In this document: positions 1 to 6,960 of the stretch, piece by piece
Numbering within the stretch: the first letter of the stretch is position 1
Layout of the letters: each line of letters starts with the position of its first letter
Assembly: GCA_900766785.1 (NCBI GenBank)
Contig: CAAFWT010000132.1
Coordinates: forward strand, 1-7,709
Direction: 5' to 3'
Source of the DNA: an uncultured Paraprevotella sp.
GTDB lineage: Bacteria; Bacteroidota; Bacteroidia; Bacteroidales; Bacteroidaceae
DNA length: 7,709 bases
The notes under the pieces: generated by a model
The model's database searches: none
Told to the model about the DNA's origin: nothing
The model's input: only the letters and a program-made list of their open reading frames with translations
Program-made: the position numbers and the translations under genes

Positions 1-67
1 ATATTTCTGATGAACCCGATATGCATGGAGGTCCTCTGCAGGCCTCATAGGCAGGGGAGGAAAAGAG

Positions 68-110
68 GAGAGGCCATACCGCAGCAGTCAGAGCCACGGT
101 ACAGCCTCTC
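68..110 (-). terminator. Possible terminator hairpin after the lipoprotein gene
   Basis: A 7-bp perfect inverted repeat (GAGAGGC at 68-74, GCCTCTC at 104-110) encloses a second 5-bp repeat (TACCG at 77-81, CGGTA at 97-101), separated by a symmetric 2x2 CA/CA internal loop, with a 15-nt apical loop. On the transcript the hairpin begins 30 nt after the lipoprotein stop codon and is followed by CTCTTTTCCTCC, a weak, interrupted U tract. The position fits a terminator or 3'-end stabilising structure for the two-gene unit. The poor U run keeps confidence moderate. Nothing else was recognised in 1-140. Confidence 0.45.
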
Positions 111-140
111 GGGGGAAATTCTAAGTGTGTGTGCTGAGGT

Positions 141-1769
141 TTACTCGGCAGGTGTGCTGTGTGACACGTAGATGGCTACGCCCTCCACCAGTCCCTTGAA
201 GGAGGTCTTGTAGGCCAACACTTTCAGTACATCACCTTCGTTTACTCCCAGTGTGCCGAACTTCTTTGTTTCGCCATTCCAGCCAGTGGAGCATCCGTAG
301 ATGTAGAGTTCGCTCTCCCCATCGGTAAGGGCGAAGTTGCCGTAGGTGTTCAGGTCAAACTTCGTGTTTGCCTCGGTGGGCTGGGCCACTGTGCCACTTA
401 TGTAATAGTAAGTGTTCTTGTCATCGGGCAGGTTCTTGAATTCTGCCAGGCTGAGAGTCTTCACACCGATGTGTGACACATAGGTGCCGTTACTCATCTG
501 GGGGTTGCCCTTGTGGCTGCTCTTTGTTCCCTGCAGGGTGACCACGCATCCCTCAGTGAGTCCCAGGGTGTCGAACTTCTTGCTCTCGCCTTCGGGAGTG
601 AGCACTCCGTAGACATACACCTCTCCGGTGGCATCCTTGACGTAGATGTTGCCATAGGTGGTGTTGGCTACCTTGGAGATGACGCCTGTGATGCGTACCT
701 GAGGTCCGTTTTCCTCCATGGCGAGGAACTCAGCGCAAGTGACATCTCTGACGGCTCCGTCCTGGCTTACCTTCACTTTTACTGTGGTGGAGACGGTGGA
801 ACCTTGATTGGCATCATACATCTCGGAGATGAACTGGAGTGTGGTCTCGCGTAAGTTGCCCATATTCTCTGCACAGGTGAAATGCACTATGGCTGTGTCG
901 GCAGGATTCTGCTCCAGCTTGGAGGGGATGCCTGGCACATAGTCCATGCTGGTGTAGGATATCCATTCCTGTGCATCCTCGGGGATGGTGACCATGCAGC
1001 CTTTACCCTTGTAGGCAATCTTCACATCGAAGGTTCCGCCTGCCTTAGGCTGTGTGATGTCTTCACCTATGAGCTTAGCCATCCACTTCTCTATGCTGAG
1101 CACGGTGACATCCACCAGTTCCACAGTACCGGAGTAAGTCTTCTTGGGACCCTCCACCTCTACGATGTCTCCCACCTCGATGCCGAGGCTTGTGAAGTTC
1201 TTGGTCTTTCCTTCCTTGTCCAGCGTACCATAGATATACACGGTACCAGTCTTATCCTGCAGATACCAGTTGCCATAAGTGGTGTTTGCTATGGCGGTCA
1301 CCGTACCCTTCACCCGGTATGTCTTGCCATCGGCACCTGCGTTCACCTCGGCACATGTGGCTGAGGAAGCTTCCATGCTGCCCTGGCGTACGTTGATGAA
1401 CTGCACCTTGTCGCCACAGATGATGTGCAGTTCGGCCTCACGTCCATATTTGGTCTCATCAGCTTTGATGGTGAGGGTGGTCTTACCGGCCTTGCCCTCC
1501 ATGGGAGTTATGGTGAGCCAGTCGGGTATCTGGGACCATGTGGTATCCACACTGCCGTCTTTGTTGGTGGTGATCTTGGTGATGATGTTGTCTATCTTCC
1601 AGTCACTCTTGGCCTCCACGGTGATAGTGTTCTGTCCTCCCTCTACGGGTATAGCGACATAGCTGCTGCTGAGCTTGACTTCATCCATAAAGCCAATCAC
1701 TTCGTTTTCGGAGCATGCCGAGGCCATGAGAGCGGCCATACACATTCCTAATATATGTTTCAGTTTCAT
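141..1769 (-). CDS. Surface lipoprotein with BACON and three OB-fold domains
   Basis: A 542-residue predicted lipoprotein. The start at MKLKHIL gives a short signal peptide ending in a lipobox (ASA-C19), so C19 should be lipidated. The acidic SENE sequence after the cysteine resembles Bacteroidetes surface-export signals. Visible architecture: a BACON-type Ig-like domain at about 31-130 (typical SDWKI and WLTITP strands, ending NVRQG); OB-fold 1 at about 137-228; a second BACON-like domain at about 231-338 (ending KVSQDG); OB-fold 2 at about 343-440; OB-fold 3 at about 441-536. The OB units share the pattern GTV/GVI, TYGN, a D-x-(S/T)GE/GT-type turn, (V/I)YxYG, then K-F-x-(T/S)-LG-(2-4)-G. 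BACON domains are associated with surface carbohydrate or mucin binding in Bacteroidetes; similar OB folds occur in secreted nucleases (YhcR-type) and many undefined surface proteins. No catalytic motif was seen. It follows the Oar-like gene by 51 bp with no promoter between them, so it is probably co-transcribed and a partner of that outer-membrane protein. The ligand is unknown. Confidence 0.88.
   Translation of the reverse strand: MKLKHILGMCMAALMASACSENEVIGFMDEVKLSSSYVAIPVEGGQNTITVEAKSDWKIDNIITKITTNKDGSVDTTWSQIPDWLTITPMEGKAGKTTLTIKADETKYGREAELHIICGDKVQFINVRQGSMEASSATCAEVNAGADGKTYRVKGTVTAIANTTYGNWYLQDKTGTVYIYGTLDKEGKTKNFTSLGIEVGDIVEVEGPKKTYSGTVELVDVTVLSIEKWMAKLIGEDITQPKAGGTFDVKIAYKGKGCMVTIPEDAQEWISYTSMDYVPGIPSKLEQNPADTAIVHFTCAENMGNLRETTLQFISEMYDANQGSTVSTTVKVKVSQDGAVRDVTCAEFLAMEENGPQVRITGVISKVANTTYGNIYVKDATGEVYVYGVLTPEGESKKFDTLGLTEGCVVTLQGTKSSHKGNPQMSNGTYVSHIGVKTLSLAEFKNLPDDKNTYYYISGTVAQPTEANTKFDLNTYGNFALTDGESELYIYGCSTGWNGETKKFGTLGVNEGDVLKVLAYKTSFKGLVEGVAIYVSHSTPAE
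144..449 (-). repeat. OB-fold repeat unit 3 of the lipoprotein
   Basis: This stretch encodes residues 441-542. It carries YISGTV, then TYGNFALTDG, LYIYG and KKFGTLGVNEGD, the same order as units 1 and 2. It is the most divergent copy: the segment before TYGN is longer (PTEANTKFDLN), and the second half of the YIYG loop has an extra STGWN insertion. It forms the C-terminus of the protein. Confidence 0.65.
450..743 (-). repeat. OB-fold repeat unit 2 of the lipoprotein
   Basis: This stretch encodes residues 343-440. It begins VTCAEFLA and carries RITGVISKVAN, TYGNIYVKDATGE, VYVYG and KKFDTLGLTEG. Unit 1 has the matching start ATCAEVNA. The DNA around the TYGN codons is nearly the same as in unit 1 (ttgccata[a/g]gtggtgtt on the plus strand near 649 and 1270), so the two may come from an internal duplication. 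Confidence 0.7.
1086..1361 (-). repeat. OB-fold repeat unit 1 of the lipoprotein
   Basis: This stretch encodes residues 137-228. It begins ATCAEVNA and carries RVKGTVTAIAN, TYGNWYLQDKTGT, VYIYG and KNFTSLGIEVGD, a compact five-strand OB-like pattern. It lies between the two BACON-like domains. Confidence 0.7.
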
Positions 1770-1820
1770 GTCTAATTACTCTTATTGTTTGACTTGTTAT
1801 TCAATCTGTTTATGCCTGCA

Positions 1821-4800
1821 TCAATTGAACATATACTTCACTCCGATGGACATGTACCAACACTGACCTACACTGTGGTTGGGGACAAAGGTCTTGATGT
1901 CCTTGCTGACTGCAGTGGGAGTGGAGAACACGGGGTAACCCTCGGCATCGGTACGCTCATACTTCAGGATGCGGCCCTCGTTGAGTTTACTGTTCATATA
2001 CTTGCTCACGCCCCAGCTGGAATTGAAGAGGTTGAGGAGGTTCTTCAGGTCGAAGCCCAGCTGCAGGGTGTTCATGCTCTTGCGTGCCTTGATCTTGAAG
2101 TCATGCTTGTAACTGATGTCCACACGGTGCACCCAGGGGCTATACAGGCTGTAGGCCTCGGCATATTCGCCCTGATGGTTCTTCAGATAGCTGTTTCCAT
2201 GTACGTAGTCCATGAAGCGGGTCTTGTCATCTTCGCTTGCAAAGCGGAACTCGCCGTCCTGCACCTGCTTGTCGGTGGGGATATAGAGTGCATCGTAAGC
2301 ATAACCATCACCGTTCATGTCATTCTGCAGCATGTAGGAGTAGTTATATCCGCCTCTCCAAGTCTCGTAGATGAGGCTGTAGTGGTTGTTGCTCTTGTCA
2401 TGTCCTGTGAGAGTGGCAATAAAGCGGTCGGGAGTGGTGTTGATGGCATTGTGAAGATTGATGTTGTTGGGTCCACTGATAGTGGGCACATAGGTGAATG
2501 CCGACTCAGCATTGGAACCAGGCATGCTGGTGAGCTCCTTCTTCACGCTGTGGGTGTAGGATGCCATGAAGCTCATGAAGTCCCAGGGACGCATCTTCAC
2601 GGTCAGGTTGGCACTCCAGCCATATCCCTTGTGGGTGTTCTCCAGTACGAATGCCTGCTTGTTGCCGGGTGTGCGGAATGTCTCGGGATAGATGGGACGG
2701 GAGTCTGCTCCATTCCATCGGGTGTAACCCTTGGTGTCTGTCATGCTCCAGTCGGAGATGGTAACGTCATTGACCACCTTGTTGACAATACCTTCTGCTG
2801 TAATGGTGAAGGGGAAGTCCACGGGCAGCTGATAGTCCACGGCCAAGGATGTCTTCCATACCTGAGGCATCTTGAACTTAGAGTCCACGGCAGAGATGCT
2901 TGAGGGTACAGTGCCCTGCTCGGGAGTGATGTTTTCGGGATAACCCAGACCGATGAGCTTATCCTTGAGTGCTGCAATGGTGGGCTTGCCATTCTGGTCG
3001 GTAACCAGTCCGCCAGCAAATTCGTTCATAGTGAATCCACGCTCAGATGCATTTTTGCTGTTGATCTGTGCCTGGTACTGCACCATGCCAGAGTTGGTGG
3101 GCATGTTGGTGAAGAACACCAGAGGCAGACGGCCGGCAAAGAGTCCCGTACCTCCACGCAGTTTCAGAGTCTTGTTGCCCAGGATGTCCCAGTTGAAACC
3201 GATGCGTGGAGAAGCGGTAATCTGTGCTTTGGGCCACTTGCCGGTGTCGATATGACGTCCGTTATAGTCCAGGTCGTAGATAGCCTGATTGGTCATCAAG
3301 TCGCTGTTTACGAAGAAGAGTCCATCCAGACGAAGGCCGTAGGTGAGTTTGAACCTCTGTGTGGCGTTCCATTCATCCTGTGCATAGATGCCAGCCTTGT
3401 TGAAGGTTACCCTTGCAGCTGGTTCTGTCTCACCACCGTATCCATAGGTAAGGCATACCACCTCGGGAGCGGCTCCGTTGATGAAGTCATCCACACTGCT
3501 GTATCGGTAATAGCCTGTACCGTTGCGCATGTACTGGTTGTCGGCCATCTGGTACTCATAGGTGACTCCGCCTGTAATCTTGTGACGTCCCACAGAGTAG
3601 ATGAGTTCGTCCTTGATATTGAAGATGTTGTTATGTACAGCATTGTTGTAGGTAAACAGTTCGTAACCCAATGACATGTACTGAGTGTTGGTACCTGTTC
3701 CGTCCTGGATGTCTATGAAGGGAAACTCTGAGGAGTTGCTTCCTCTTACATCGTCTATCTTGGAGAAGGTGGCCAGCATCTGGTTGGATAGCTTATTGTT
3801 GATGCGGGTGTTCAAGTCCACAGAGAATGAGTGTACGTTCTTCTCCAGGCTATACATGGAATTGGCAAAGGACATGGAGTAGAGTCCTACACGGCTGAAT
3901 GCCGAACGTGTGCCGCCATCCATAGAGCTGGCATTGGGCATGGTCCATGAGGAATTGGTGGTGTAGTTGTAGCGTACATCCAGTCGGTTCTTGTCATTGA
4001 TGTTCCAGGTGATCTTAGCCAGCAGTTTCTTAGTGTCGGCATCAGAGGGGAACTTGGTATACGACCCCGTGTTGTAACCGTATTTCTGAGCCACGTGCTC
4101 CTGTACTCGCTGCATGTCGGCCACGGTGGTGTAAGACTTATAGGCTTCGGCATCACCCACGCCATCTTCTGATGCTCTCCAAGGAGTACCTGTGCCTGGG
4201 CTCTTTACCAGTTCACCATTGACAAAGAAGAAGAGCTTGTTCTTGATGATGGGGCCACCCAGAGTGAATCCATATGTGGTGGTGCGGTCCTTGTCGCGAG
4301 AGCCTGAGATAAACTCGCTCTCTACTGCATCACCGCGCATGTTCTCATTCTGATGATAGATGTAGGCCTGTCCCTTGAAGGTGTTGGTACCGCTCTTGGT
4401 GATGGCATTAAGTGCTCCGCCGATGAAGCCTGTCTGGCGTACGTCGAATGGTGAGATGACTACCTGCAACTCTTCAATGGCTTCCATAGAGATGGGGTTG
4501 CCGCCACCTGGGAGTGAACTGCTCAAACCAAAGTTGTTGTTGAAGTTTGCTCCGTCCACGGTAAAGTTGGCAGTACGTCCATCGCTGCCTTGGAAGGTCA
4601 TGCCGTTTCCGCCATAGGGAGAGAGGCGTGTGAAGTCGGTCACACTACGGCTCACTGTGGGCATAGCCAGCATCTGCTCATTGGAGATGTTTGTGCTGGC
4701 ACCAGTCTGCTCGTAGCTGAACTTAGAACCTTTGGCAGAAACCGTCACCTCCTGCATCTCCTTTACGCTCTCGCTCAAGTTGGTCTTCAGGTTGTAGGTT

Positions 4801-5096
4801 TCACCCAGCTGTAAGTTGATGCCTCCAACCGTTTTGTCGGAGAAGCCAATACACTTCACTGTCACCTGGTAAGGGCCTCCCACACGCATACCATTAATGG
4901 TGTAGACACCTTTCTCGTTGGTGACAGCACGATAATGAGTTCCTGATGGCGTGTGTACTACGTCCACGGTGGCACCAATAATCTCCTCGCCTTCAGCGAC
5001 CACAGTACCTGACATACTTGATGTGGTCACCTGTGCCATTGCTGATGAGATAGCTGTCATCAGAAAGGCCAGAAGAAAAAGCAATCTTTTCTGCAT
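1821..5096 (-). CDS. Oar-like TonB-dependent outer-membrane protein
   Basis: A 1091-residue outer-membrane beta-barrel protein. The reading frame is open 13 codons further upstream, but the start at 5096 is preferred because it opens directly into a signal peptide (MQKRLLFLLAF..., cleavage likely after AMA21, before Q22). Domains in order: carboxypeptidase-regulatory-like domain at about 24-110 (SGTVVAEGEEIIGATV, VYTINGMRVGGPY); TonB-box-like/plug entrance EVTVSAKG at about 116-123; plug at about 130-240 (TVDGANFNNNFG, IEELQVVISPFDVRQTGFIGGALNAITKSGTN); then a long barrel beginning FTLGGPIIKNKLFFF (about 277-291) and ending in an aromatic-rich strand, YMSIGVKYMFN. These plug and barrel signatures are those of the Oar group (Myxococcus Oar, linked to protease export), not of SusC proteins with a SusD partner. 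Cargo cannot be read from the sequence; peptide, protein or nucleic-acid related substrates are possible. It has its own promoter about 60 bp upstream and leads the unit with the BACON/OB lipoprotein. Confidence 0.92.
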   Translation of the reverse strand: MQKRLLFLLAFLMTAISSAMAQVTTSSMSGTVVAEGEEIIGATVDVVHTPSGTHYRAVTNEKGVYTINGMRVGGPYQVTVKCIGFSDKTVGGINLQLGETYNLKTNLSESVKEMQEVTVSAKGSKFSYEQTGASTNISNEQMLAMPTVSRSVTDFTRLSPYGGNGMTFQGSDGRTANFTVDGANFNNNFGLSSSLPGGGNPISMEAIEELQVVISPFDVRQTGFIGGALNAITKSGTNTFKGQAYIYHQNENMRGDAVESEFISGSRDKDRTTTYGFTLGGPIIKNKLFFFVNGELVKSPGTGTPWRASEDGVGDAEAYKSYTTVADMQRVQEHVAQKYGYNTGSYTKFPSDADTKKLLAKITWNINDKNRLDVRYNYTTNSSWTMPNASSMDGGTRSAFSRVGLYSMSFANSMYSLEKNVHSFSVDLNTRINNKLSNQMLATFSKIDDVRGSNSSEFPFIDIQDGTGTNTQYMSLGYELFTYNNAVHNNIFNIKDELIYSVGRHKITGGVTYEYQMADNQYMRNGTGYYRYSSVDDFINGAAPEVVCLTYGYGGETEPAARVTFNKAGIYAQDEWNATQRFKLTYGLRLDGLFFVNSDLMTNQAIYDLDYNGRHIDTGKWPKAQITASPRIGFNWDILGNKTLKLRGGTGLFAGRLPLVFFTNMPTNSGMVQYQAQINSKNASERGFTMNEFAGGLVTDQNGKPTIAALKDKLIGLGYPENITPEQGTVPSSISAVDSKFKMPQVWKTSLAVDYQLPVDFPFTITAEGIVNKVVNDVTISDWSMTDTKGYTRWNGADSRPIYPETFRTPGNKQAFVLENTHKGYGWSANLTVKMRPWDFMSFMASYTHSVKKELTSMPGSNAESAFTYVPTISGPNNINLHNAINTTPDRFIATLTGHDKSNNHYSLIYETWRGGYNYSYMLQNDMNGDGYAYDALYIPTDKQVQDGEFRFASEDDKTRFMDYVHGNSYLKNHQGEYAEAYSLYSPWVHRVDISYKHDFKIKARKSMNTLQLGFDLKNLLNLFNSSWGVSKYMNSKLNEGRILKYERTDAEGYPVFSTPTAVSKDIKTFVPNHSVGQCWYMSIGVKYMFN

Positions 5097-5131
5097 AAAC
5101 TGATAGTTTAATGTTAATTGATTGAAATAAT

Positions 5132-5172
5132 ACAATATTTATCGTTTTCGGCACAAAAGTAATAAATATTGT
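5132..5172. promoter_or_regulatory. 11-bp inverted repeat flanking the -7 element (candidate operator)
   Basis: ACAATATTTAT at 5132-5142 and ATAAATATTGT at 5162-5172 are perfect reverse complements separated by 19 bp. The spacer contains the -7 promoter element and the predicted transcription start. The arm centres are 30 bp apart, close to three helical turns, so two bound protein units would face the same side of the DNA. Only one arm would be transcribed, so this is more likely a DNA-binding site than an RNA hairpin. The AT-rich base content raises the chance of a fortuitous match. Confidence 0.45.
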
Positions 5173-5184
5173 TAAAGTGACATA
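5154..5184 (-). promoter_or_regulatory. Bacteroidetes-type promoter of the Oar-like gene
   Basis: Read on the minus strand, 5161-5154 is TACTTTTG, a perfect match to the Bacteroidetes -7 element TAnnTTTG. At 19-bp spacing, 5184-5181 is TATG, a 3-of-4 match to the -33 element TTTG. The predicted start of transcription near 5147 gives a leader of about 50 nt, AT-rich and lacking a Shine-Dalgarno sequence, as is usual in this phylum. The weak -33 element suggests the promoter may depend on an activator. Confidence 0.7.
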
Positions 5185-5198
5185 AGAAATGTTCTTAT
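5182..5198. promoter_or_regulatory. 7-3-7 inverted repeat over the -33 region (candidate operator)
   Basis: ATAAGAA at 5182-5188 and TTCTTAT at 5192-5198 are perfect reverse complements with a 3-bp spacer. The size and symmetry suit a dimeric transcription factor. The site overlaps and extends just upstream of the -33 region of the Oar-like gene promoter, so a bound protein could activate or block it. No regulator gene is visible in the window. Confidence 0.4.
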
Positions 5199-5250
5199 AT
5201 TCCTGTGACAAAGAAGAAAAAATCTCGTTTGGCTTCTCCTATAATATAAA

Positions 5251-5302
5251 AAATGATGCCTCGCATCCTGTCTGTATCCAGGGATGAGAGGCACCGTCAT
5301 TT
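5251..5302 (-). terminator. Intrinsic terminator of the DPP5-MFS unit
   Basis: A long hairpin: TGCCTC (5257-5262) pairs with GAGGCA (5288-5293), and CATCC (5264-5268) pairs with GGATG (5282-5286) across a single G/A mismatch. The base is extended by AAATGA (5251-5256) pairing with TCATTT (5297-5302) after a 3-nt bulge. Read on the minus strand the structure runs into TTTTTTATATTAT, a good U tract. It separates the transporter gene from the promoter of the Oar-like gene, so the two units should be transcribed independently. Confidence 0.75.
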
Positions 5303-5341
5303 ATCATTGTCTTGACTGACTCTTAAACTGCTTTTGAATTC

Positions 5342-5496
5342 TTTTACCTTTTTACCTTCTGCGGGTGGAGGGAGGGGACGGAGGACCTGGAAGAGGGAAA
5401 CTCACACTTCGGTTGCTGGAGCAGGGTGGGAAGAGCATTGCACATTGCAAATACCTTGACTTTACCTTTTTACCTTTTACCTTTTTACCTTTTTAC
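5342..5496. repeat. Two clusters of TTTTACC-type tandem repeats in the intergenic region
   Basis: Cluster A (5342-5356) holds TTTTACC then TTTTTACC. Cluster B (5461-5496) holds five units of TTTACC, TTTTTACC, TTTTACC, TTTTTACC and TTTTTAC. Between them lie a purine-rich, G-rich stretch (5361-5399) and a tandem 7-bp duplication, CATTGCA twice (5436-5449). Units alternate between 7 and 8 bp because the T run varies, the pattern of slippage. The whole 5303-5537 stretch holds no supported gene. In the transporter transcript these become GGTAAAA-type repeats in the 3' untranslated region. Function is unknown. Confidence 0.7.
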
Positions 5497-5537
5497 TCCT
5501 TCTCAACTCACGCTTGAAGGCAAACTCATAGCGGGTG

Positions 5538-6935
5538 TCACTTGCAGTTCTTCTCCTCCAGTCCGTAATGCTTCTTCTTGTCCAGATGCAGGAGCTCGAG
5601 AGCCAGCAGAATGGAGATGAGTCCGAAGAAGGCAAAGATGAGCATCGTGTGGGTATAGTCGGTAACCCCGTCGGCCGATGTGTTCATCTGATTGACACGA
5701 CCAATGCCCATGGGGATGAGGCTCAGACCAATGTTCTGGATGAAGAAGATAATGGCAAAGGCGCTACCCAGCTGCTTCATGGGGATAATCTTAGGTACCG
5801 ATGGCCACATGGCACTGGGAACCAGTGAGAAGGCAATACCCAAGAGGATCATACAGGCAATGGCCATCCACCATCCGTCCAGCATGGGTATGGCAAAGAG
5901 GATGTGCACCAGTGTGAGAAGCACGCTACCCAGAATCATAAGTACCACACCATGTCCCTTGCGGTCATAGATACCTCCGAAGACGGGGGTGAGGATGATG
6001 GTGCCAAAGGGGAGCATGCCTGGGATGCTTCCTGCCCACTCGGCCGATACGCCATATTTGTCAATCATCAGCTTGGTGGCAAACTTCAGGAAGGGGAACA
6101 CACCTCCGTAGAACATGAGGCAGAGCAGACATATAATCCAGAATCCAGGATTGGAGAAGATGGCCCCAAGGTCGCTCAGATGGAATTGCTCATCTTCCTG
6201 CTCTGCGGCCCCCTTGCTGTCATTGGCGGCACAGATGCGGATGCTCTCGTCCAGCTTCTTGTCCATAATGCAATAGACGATATATGCCACCAGGGCAATG
6301 CATAGGAGCACACATCCGAGAGCTATACTGGAAGGGACACCTCCCCAACGTTGTGCTATGGGAAGGGAGAAGAAAAGGGCTGCTGCTGTTCCAAAGCGCG
6401 CGGTGGCCACCTGAAGTCCCATGGCCAGAGCCAGTTCGTGACCTGTAAACCACTTGGTGATAACCTTGCTCACGGTGATGCCTGCCGTTTCGGCACCCAC
6501 GCCGAAGATGCTGAAGCCTAATGCTGCCAGGAGGTTGCTGGTGTGGGGAGTGTCGATCTGCACTATGAGCAGGTCCAGATGGAATCCTTCTACCACTGAA
6601 GTGGGATCCACATTGGTGACTGCATACCATTTGATGACAGCACCTATAAGCATGAGTATGCAACTGAGCATACCTGTGAAGCGGATACCCATACGGTCCA
6701 GGATGATTCCGCCAAAGAATAACATGAGCAGGAATACGTTGATGAGGCCGTAGGCTCCCGAGAAGAAACCATACTCATTTCCATTCCACCCCAGACTTTC
6801 ACTGAGCATGGCCTCCAAGGGAGACATCACATCCGTGAAGAAGTAGGCAAACATCATGGTGGCACTCACTATGATGAGTGCAAGCCAACGTGTGGCGGCG
6901 TGGTCGCTAAGTTTTGCTTTCGCAATCTGATTCAT
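5538..6935 (-). CDS. MFSD1-like MFS transporter, probable dipeptide carrier
   Basis: A complete 465-residue inner-membrane transporter of the major facilitator superfamily with 12 predicted helices, at about 16-36, 55-78, 86-106, 134-155, 167-190, 203-223, then after a hydrophilic loop (224-262, rich in D/E/K) 264-287, 300-322, 329-350, 355-378, 388-412 and 429-450. A motif-A-like loop, GGIILDRMGIR, follows helix 2, with a second copy GGIYDRKGHG after helix 8. The segments FGVGAETAG, WFTGHELALAMGLQVATARFG (split around 162-182) and SAMWPSV...QLGSAF...IQNIGLS (375-405) closely match, from memory, the corresponding segments of animal MFSD1, a lysosomal dipeptide uniporter of about the same length. 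E149, R180 and W377 fall where I recall substrate-binding residues of MFSD1. Dipeptide transport is therefore the best inference, supported by the DPP5-like peptidase gene 25 bp upstream. Direction and coupling ion are unknown. There is no Shine-Dalgarno sequence; the start fits the first helix well. Confidence 0.85.
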   Translation of the reverse strand: MNQIAKAKLSDHAATRWLALIIVSATMMFAYFFTDVMSPLEAMLSESLGWNGNEYGFFSGAYGLINVFLLMLFFGGIILDRMGIRFTGMLSCILMLIGAVIKWYAVTNVDPTSVVEGFHLDLLIVQIDTPHTSNLLAALGFSIFGVGAETAGITVSKVITKWFTGHELALAMGLQVATARFGTAAALFFSLPIAQRWGGVPSSIALGCVLLCIALVAYIVYCIMDKKLDESIRICAANDSKGAAEQEDEQFHLSDLGAIFSNPGFWIICLLCLMFYGGVFPFLKFATKLMIDKYGVSAEWAGSIPGMLPFGTIILTPVFGGIYDRKGHGVVLMILGSVLLTLVHILFAIPMLDGWWMAIACMILLGIAFSLVPSAMWPSVPKIIPMKQLGSAFAIIFFIQNIGLSLIPMGIGRVNQMNTSADGVTDYTHTMLIFAFFGLISILLALELLHLDKKKHYGLEEKNCK

Positions 6936-6960
6936 TGGTTTTATCTTAATTTGGGGGTGA

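Noticed and set aside
1..26. A minus-strand ATG at 24-26 opening a frame (MHIGFIRN) to the window edge
   Set aside because: Only eight codons are visible, with no recognisable similarity, so a gene start cannot be supported.
1785..2903. A 372-codon open frame on the plus strand
   Set aside because: It lies wholly antisense to the well-supported Oar-like gene, has no recognisable domain and a composition (Val, His, Gly, Cys rich) typical of reversed coding DNA.
1821..5096. Classification as a SusC glycan transporter
   Set aside because: There is no SusD gene beside it and the plug and early barrel motifs (FNNNFG, LGGPIIKNKLFFF) are of the Oar type.
5097..5135. Start of the Oar-like gene 13 codons upstream
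   Set aside because: The added residues (YYFNQLTLNYQF) would precede the signal peptide and their codons are AT-rich leader DNA; starting at 5096 gives a standard signal peptide.
5132..5172. An invertible promoter of the phase-variable Bacteroides type
   Set aside because: The repeats enclose only 19 bp, far less than the usual invertible segments, and the -33 element lies outside; no invertase gene is present.
5240..5245. TATAAT on the plus strand, like an E. coli -10 box
   Set aside because: Bacteroidetes housekeeping sigma factors use TAnnTTTG, no plus-strand gene follows, and the site is explained by the U tract of the terminator.
5361..5399. G-quadruplex on the plus strand
   Set aside because: Only three closely spaced G runs of three or more are present; the fourth lies too far away for a standard three-tier quadruplex.
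5426..5620. Short plus-strand open frame across the intergenic repeats
   Set aside because: It is built from the TTTTACC repeats and the antisense end of the transporter gene, with no start context or domain.
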